From positions 1-64,000 of the IMG/VR virus record IMGVR_UViG_3300027762_000294: a stretch of 64,000 nucleotides of DNA; one strand, 5' to 3'. The stretch is from a virus. The translations under genes were made by a program, and so were the position numbers. Positions 44,901 to 50,900 of the stretch are shown here, piece by piece. The notes under the pieces are model-generated. The model searched no databases. It saw only the letters and a program-made list of their open reading frames with translations, and was not told the DNA's origin. Positions within the stretch are counted from its first letter, which is position 1; every line of letters starts with the position of its first letter.

Positions 44901-47900
44901 TTGATTGACTTCACTAGCAGTCAACTGAGACCCTGCTTTTTTGATTGCCAATGAAACATCACTATTGATAGACTTAAGGATATCCTCTACTTTCTTTTTT
45001 GTATCTCCTAAAAGAGTGTCAGCACTGAAATCACCATCTTTTAATGCTTCGTTAAATGCCTTTATGTCTATATCCGGTTGAATAGCATACTTAACTTTCA
45101 TACCTTCATTAGCTAACTTACCTGCGACATACCCCTCATCTTTACTGAATAGTCTTGTAAAGAAATTACCACTATCCTTAGTATTCACTTTAGTGTTGTG
45201 CTTTTGTAATTCAGAAGTTGCATTTGTAATATCCAAGAGTTTTGTCTTTCTCAGAAAATTATCCGTTATTCTAACAGACGTACTTAGATTGTTTAAATCG
45301 AGCTTAGCATGATCCTTTTGAATGACCGTTTCTAATTTTCCCAACGTGGCTGCAGATATACGATCATACTCGTCCAACAAAGACGTCATACTCAAATTGC
45401 CAACTTTTATAGCCTCTTGTTTAAGCACTCCCAACAGAGCTTGGTAACGTTTAGGTTCCTCAGTTTTAAGTTTGTCAATGTCAATATCAAAATCAATAGC
45501 AACCCCCACACTAGCCCCAGTCTTTGCGTATCGTGTATTAAGTTGGTTTTGAGTTTGGGTCATAGAGTCTCTAACTTGCTTAAACTCGCTTTCCTTACCT
45601 AAAATTTTACTTACAAGATTGGGATCTAACTTACTAATGTAGTTGTTAACCTCTGCTTTTAAGTTAGACTCTACAGCCTTCTCTTTTTTGAACTCGGTCG
45701 CAAGGTTAATGAACTCTTTAGCATCATCATTACTTTTGCTGATTTCTTCTAAGAAAAAATCTTTAAACTGTAAGACAGCTTTAGTTCTCAACATGCTCAA
45801 ATTTTTATTAACATCTTCTTGTTTTAAATCCAGCCCTTCCCCACTCATGGGACTTTTCATTCTCTTTAATTGAGTATTTAGTAAATGGTCGGCACTCTTA
45901 AACTTCTCAAACATCAATGTGTAAAATTCATCATTACTTATATCTAAAGATTTAACAAACCCTTTGATTAAATTGTTGTTGACTTCGTAAGCAATTTTAG
46001 GATTTAAATCTAGACCAACTCCTTTTGCTTGCTTAGTCACCAAATCCCGCTCGTCCTTTAAAGATCTAATTTGTCGTGTTGTGTCTATGCTTGCTTTGGT
46101 GTTTAAATACCCTGCTTTAATAAAATCCTCTAACTTGGTCAATTGGTCTGTTAGTTTAGTATATTGCTCAGTATATTCAACTCTTTTTATCCCTTGGACT
46201 TCTTCCTGTTTAGAAGCTTTCATTTTATTGTTGAGTTGGTATATGTCCTCAAATTGGTTTCTAGATTTTACAGGAGGTTCAACACTCACATCTACAGTTT
46301 TAACAAGTTGAGGTTCAACCAAAATTTCATAGCGCTTTTTTAGCATTTCTTTTTTAAGAATTGTGTCGTCTGCTATTAAGGTCACTGTTTGTGGAATGGG
46401 CTCCTCAAAATAAGACATGACGGCATTATAACCGCTGTATTCAAGGATTAAATTTTTTAAAGCTTCGCCATATTTTCCTAAACTTTCTGTTAATTGGTCA
46501 AACGACATATCCTCAATAACTTTAATAAAACTGTAAAATGCGGAGGCAACAGCTAAAACCAAAGTGGGTAATGTGGTTAACATGGTAAATAATTTGTTTC
46601 CCTTTTGAAAACCTACCATGGTTTTGTGCAAGAGAATAACAGCGGCAGTTAAAGCAGCCAGCAACATTAACACATTGGGAGTGTCTTTTAAGAATATTCC
46701 TGTAATTGCCCCTACAATCAAAAATATCATTTTGTATTTACCAAACATGACAGAGAGGTACCCACTTTGGGCAATGGTTAGTAAAGATAAACCCATGATC
46801 ACTAACGATAAATTGTCTACCTGTTTGGCAAAATTAACAATTAAAGGGGACATAACAGAAAACAGAGCGGCTATGATTCCCAAAGGATTGCTCACTTTAA
46901 AAAAAGCCATTCCCACTACAGTGATAACTGACACTATATCCAAGAAACCTATATTTAAACTTTTGATTTTGTTGCTGATTGTGTCAAATAATTGCCCTAC
47001 TCTTTCGAGCATAGTAACGTCTAAATTTTCTAAATCTACAGTTACAGTTTCCTGTAAATTATAAGAAACGTATTTGTTAACTTCCTCTATAATTTGTGCA
47101 CTATTCTTTTTATCTTTGAATTGTTGGTAATTCCTTAGTCCCATGTCCACGACACTATTGCCAGGGGCTGCACTTACAAATCCCAATTCAGAAGCATGGG
47201 CTTTATTCATTGTAGACTCTAAAGATAACCATCCCGTCATTACAGCTGCAATCCCCAATGTCCATTTAGCAAACGGGTTTAACGCTCCTAAACTCACAAA
47301 GGAAGATTTAACACTTCCCATTATTTGCACTATATAGGTTAAGGCAGAAATCAATGGGGTGAATTTCAATCCCACGGTCGAAAACGTCATGCTCATTATG
47401 AGACCCAATACTTTTAGCACAGCTGTTAATTGAGATATTACTCCCATTAAACTTTTAGAATGTTGGGTGATTAGAACAATAGATTTCAAGAAATTCAAAT
47501 GAATAGCATTGCGTATAATCAAGAACACTTGCGCTAAACTTTTACCTTGTCTTATCAGTGAATACGTTTGAAATGAAATTGTAGCAAAGAATAACATTAG
47601 TACCGCGATAGGCAGCGATTTCTCAAAACTGAGAACGGCTGTAACAAGCAATCCAATAGCAGACACTAAGGCTAATAAAGGCAACATTGTTGATAACATC
47701 CCTATTTTCAGTAATGCTAGGGCGGCGGTTAAAAATCCAATGTAAGTTAAAGATTGTGACCACGAATTATTCAAAAGGATGATGACGTTCACAACTGCCA
47801 ACACTGGACTTATGAATGCTGATAACACGATCAAAGCTAACGTCATACTGGGAATTACAGCGTTCATAATGGTTGACGCCAACGCCTTTAAAATCTCAAC

Positions 47901-50900
47901 AATGGGTCCCATCATATACATCACAGCCCCCATGATTGCGATAGAAACCATTTGACTTTTTACCATTCCCAAAATACCACTGGTTGCTGTAACAACCGAT
48001 TGTCCAAATCCTTTAACTACAGCTCCGACTTGTGCAACAGCCCCTGAAAACACCCCAGTTGTTTTCACACTGTTTCCTATTGTGGAGTTGTATCTTTCTT
48101 GGACTTTGGAGTTTTCTTCTAATATTTTTCGCTCTTCTAACATAGACGCTAATTTAGCTTGTTGTGCCGCTATACTAGCCTTACCCTCATTGGTCTTTGG
48201 ATCACTCACGTCTTTAGTAGCTGTTAAAACGCTGGTTTGCAATTTAATATCTAAAGATTTTTGCAATAACTCCGCTTTGTAGTCTCTATAAAAATTAGCA
48301 TTAAACTTTCCTGCTGTATCTCTAACAGAAGTCAGCGATTCTCCCGTAAGTGTTTTGAATGCATCCCTGATTATTTTAGGGTCTGTTAACAGTTTTATAT
48401 CTCTACCGAATTCTTTGGACAACCCCTTCATTATTTTGTCTACATTCTTTGGGTTGTCTGCCATAACTTTGTCATAAACGTTTTGTGGAATTTTATAAAA
48501 TTCCTTAAGAGAATTAGCTATTTTATTAACATCTTTCTCCGGGTATTGCCATATAGGTTTCCCTTGTCTGTCAAGACCTACATGAGGATGGATAGACCCT
48601 ATTAGAGACTGAATTTTAGTCATGTCACCCTTGTAATTCAAAAGGTCTTTTGTTAATGCTGCCAATTTACTATTATCAGGTCCTTTTAAAAATTCTCCTG
48701 CTTTAGCCTGCCCGCCAATAATATCCCTGTAACTGCCGGTCGAGGGCATAAGGATTGAACGTTGTGTCTCAAACGATTTATTAACCTTCTCAATATTAGC
48801 TGCACTGAATGAAGCTAATATTTTTTGACCCATTTCCCGTCGGTTATCTTCTAATGTCTTAGCTAATAACGTATTTCCTGATTTATTAGCTGCGTTAATT
48901 TTGCTGGTAATATCTTTGTAATATGCCTCCATTCCCAAAGTTTTTATAGAAACTGAAGGGATGCTAGAACTGAGAGCAGTTTTTAGCCCTATTGCACCTT
49001 TGTGGGTTTTTAGCAACGCCTGTCCTAACATTGCCAACGCTGCTATTAAAATGGTGATTGAGAGCGTAAAATTGTTATCTACAAATGAAGCAATGCCCTC
49101 TATTACATTGAATATGCTATTAAAAAAGCTTATTAAGGGACCGATGTAAGTGCTCACCTTTGCTACAATGGCTGCTAGGGAATCCAACAAAAACACAATG
49201 ATATTTGAAACGTCAGACAACCGCTTATGGAAAATTTCTACCACCTCAGCAGGTAACAAATTAGTATAAAAATCTTCAAAACTATCCGCTTTCTGATATA
49301 GGTCATTCATCCATAACGCTACGTATGTTAATACGGGAACGATTAAGGATTTTAAACCAAACCCAAACTTCATCAACGCGGCAATGTACAACATTAATGA
49401 CGTAAAGGCATTATTATCTATAAACTCCAGTTTACCTAAATCTTTTAAAACAAACAGCCCTACCAAAAGGGTTTTGTACATGTTTGCAAATGTTAACACC
49501 GGCTTTAAGAAACTAACAAAACGCCCCAATAACGTTATGGCAGGGGGTGTTACAGTTGTCATTTTGATGAATATCCCAGCCACTATTAAGATGTATGCCC
49601 TGAAGTTCGTAAATCCTTCATAAAACCAAATCTGAAAATCTCTCAAGCCCGTGGTCAAACCACTAATACCTTGGTTTATTCTGTAGATAGCTCCCACGGT
49701 TTGACCTAATAACATAGCTGGAGCTGATAGTGCTTTTCCACTAAGGGTAAAGAGTGTTTTTAATAACGCAGTTGTGGCAATCAATGAATTGCTTCCTGTC
49801 GATAACACAGTGTTTAACTCCCTAAACATGTTCATTATCACAGAGCCTAAAGCCTCAAGGGTATATACATCTTCGCCCATTGAGCTCAAATAACTAATGT
49901 TGGTTACCAACCCTCCCACGAGCAAAGAAGCGCCCCGAACATAACCTCCAAAATGTAACATTGCCACCCCGAGCAACGCCATTTTAGCAGGCAATCCTTC
50001 AAGAGCGTCACCATAATCCAATATACTAGATACAAAAAACATAGATATGCCGGTTGATGAAAAGGATGAGCTTATAATAAACAACCGTGTTAATGACGCT
50101 GCCAGCTCGTCAGATACTTTAATTACAAATAAAGATAGTCCTTTAGTATCTAACGCTTCGATACTTTTAATTAAACTGACGGGACCCCCTAACGCATTTA
50201 GCACGTCTATTGCTAATTTTTGAAAATTAGTTGATACAGACTCGACATCTGCCTTGAGACCTTCCTTATCTTCTTTTAACATTAGGGTTGTATACAGCCC
50301 CCCGCGCAACAATGCTCTGGTATTGCTAAACACTACTCCTAAAAATTTCAGTTGTAGTGTTAAACTTTTTAAATCCTCTTCCGGAAACCACTTATCCACT
50401 GTAATAGGAGGATCTTTTAAGTTTGTCGAATATACCCCATGTAAAGATTTAATACTTAAGTCTACAGTAGACAAAATAAACGCTGTCTGTTTCGTGGCTT
50501 TGGACAAATTGTTAAATAACAACGTGTATAACGTCAACTTTTTTAAACTTTCCACAGGGACCGTCACATTAGGATCGTAAGTTATAGCCCCTTGAACAGT
50601 ATGTAGCTTTTTAAACTCAGAAAACAAAACGTTAATACCATCTGTGACCAATTTAGTATATGATAACACTAGGTCTACCACAAACTTGTAAAACATCTCA
50701 ATTTCAACAAATAGCGACAAAACGGTAGTTAAATTAAGCAGTTGTATAACTGTCGCAATCATCGCCCCGTAAGATAATATAGTATGAAGAGGTAGTGCGA
50801 TTTTCGATAATGCTGTGAAACTACCTTGAATTTTAGTAATAACCGCAACAATATGTTGCCCCGACAATTTAATTTTAAAAATCATCATGGTCAAATTATC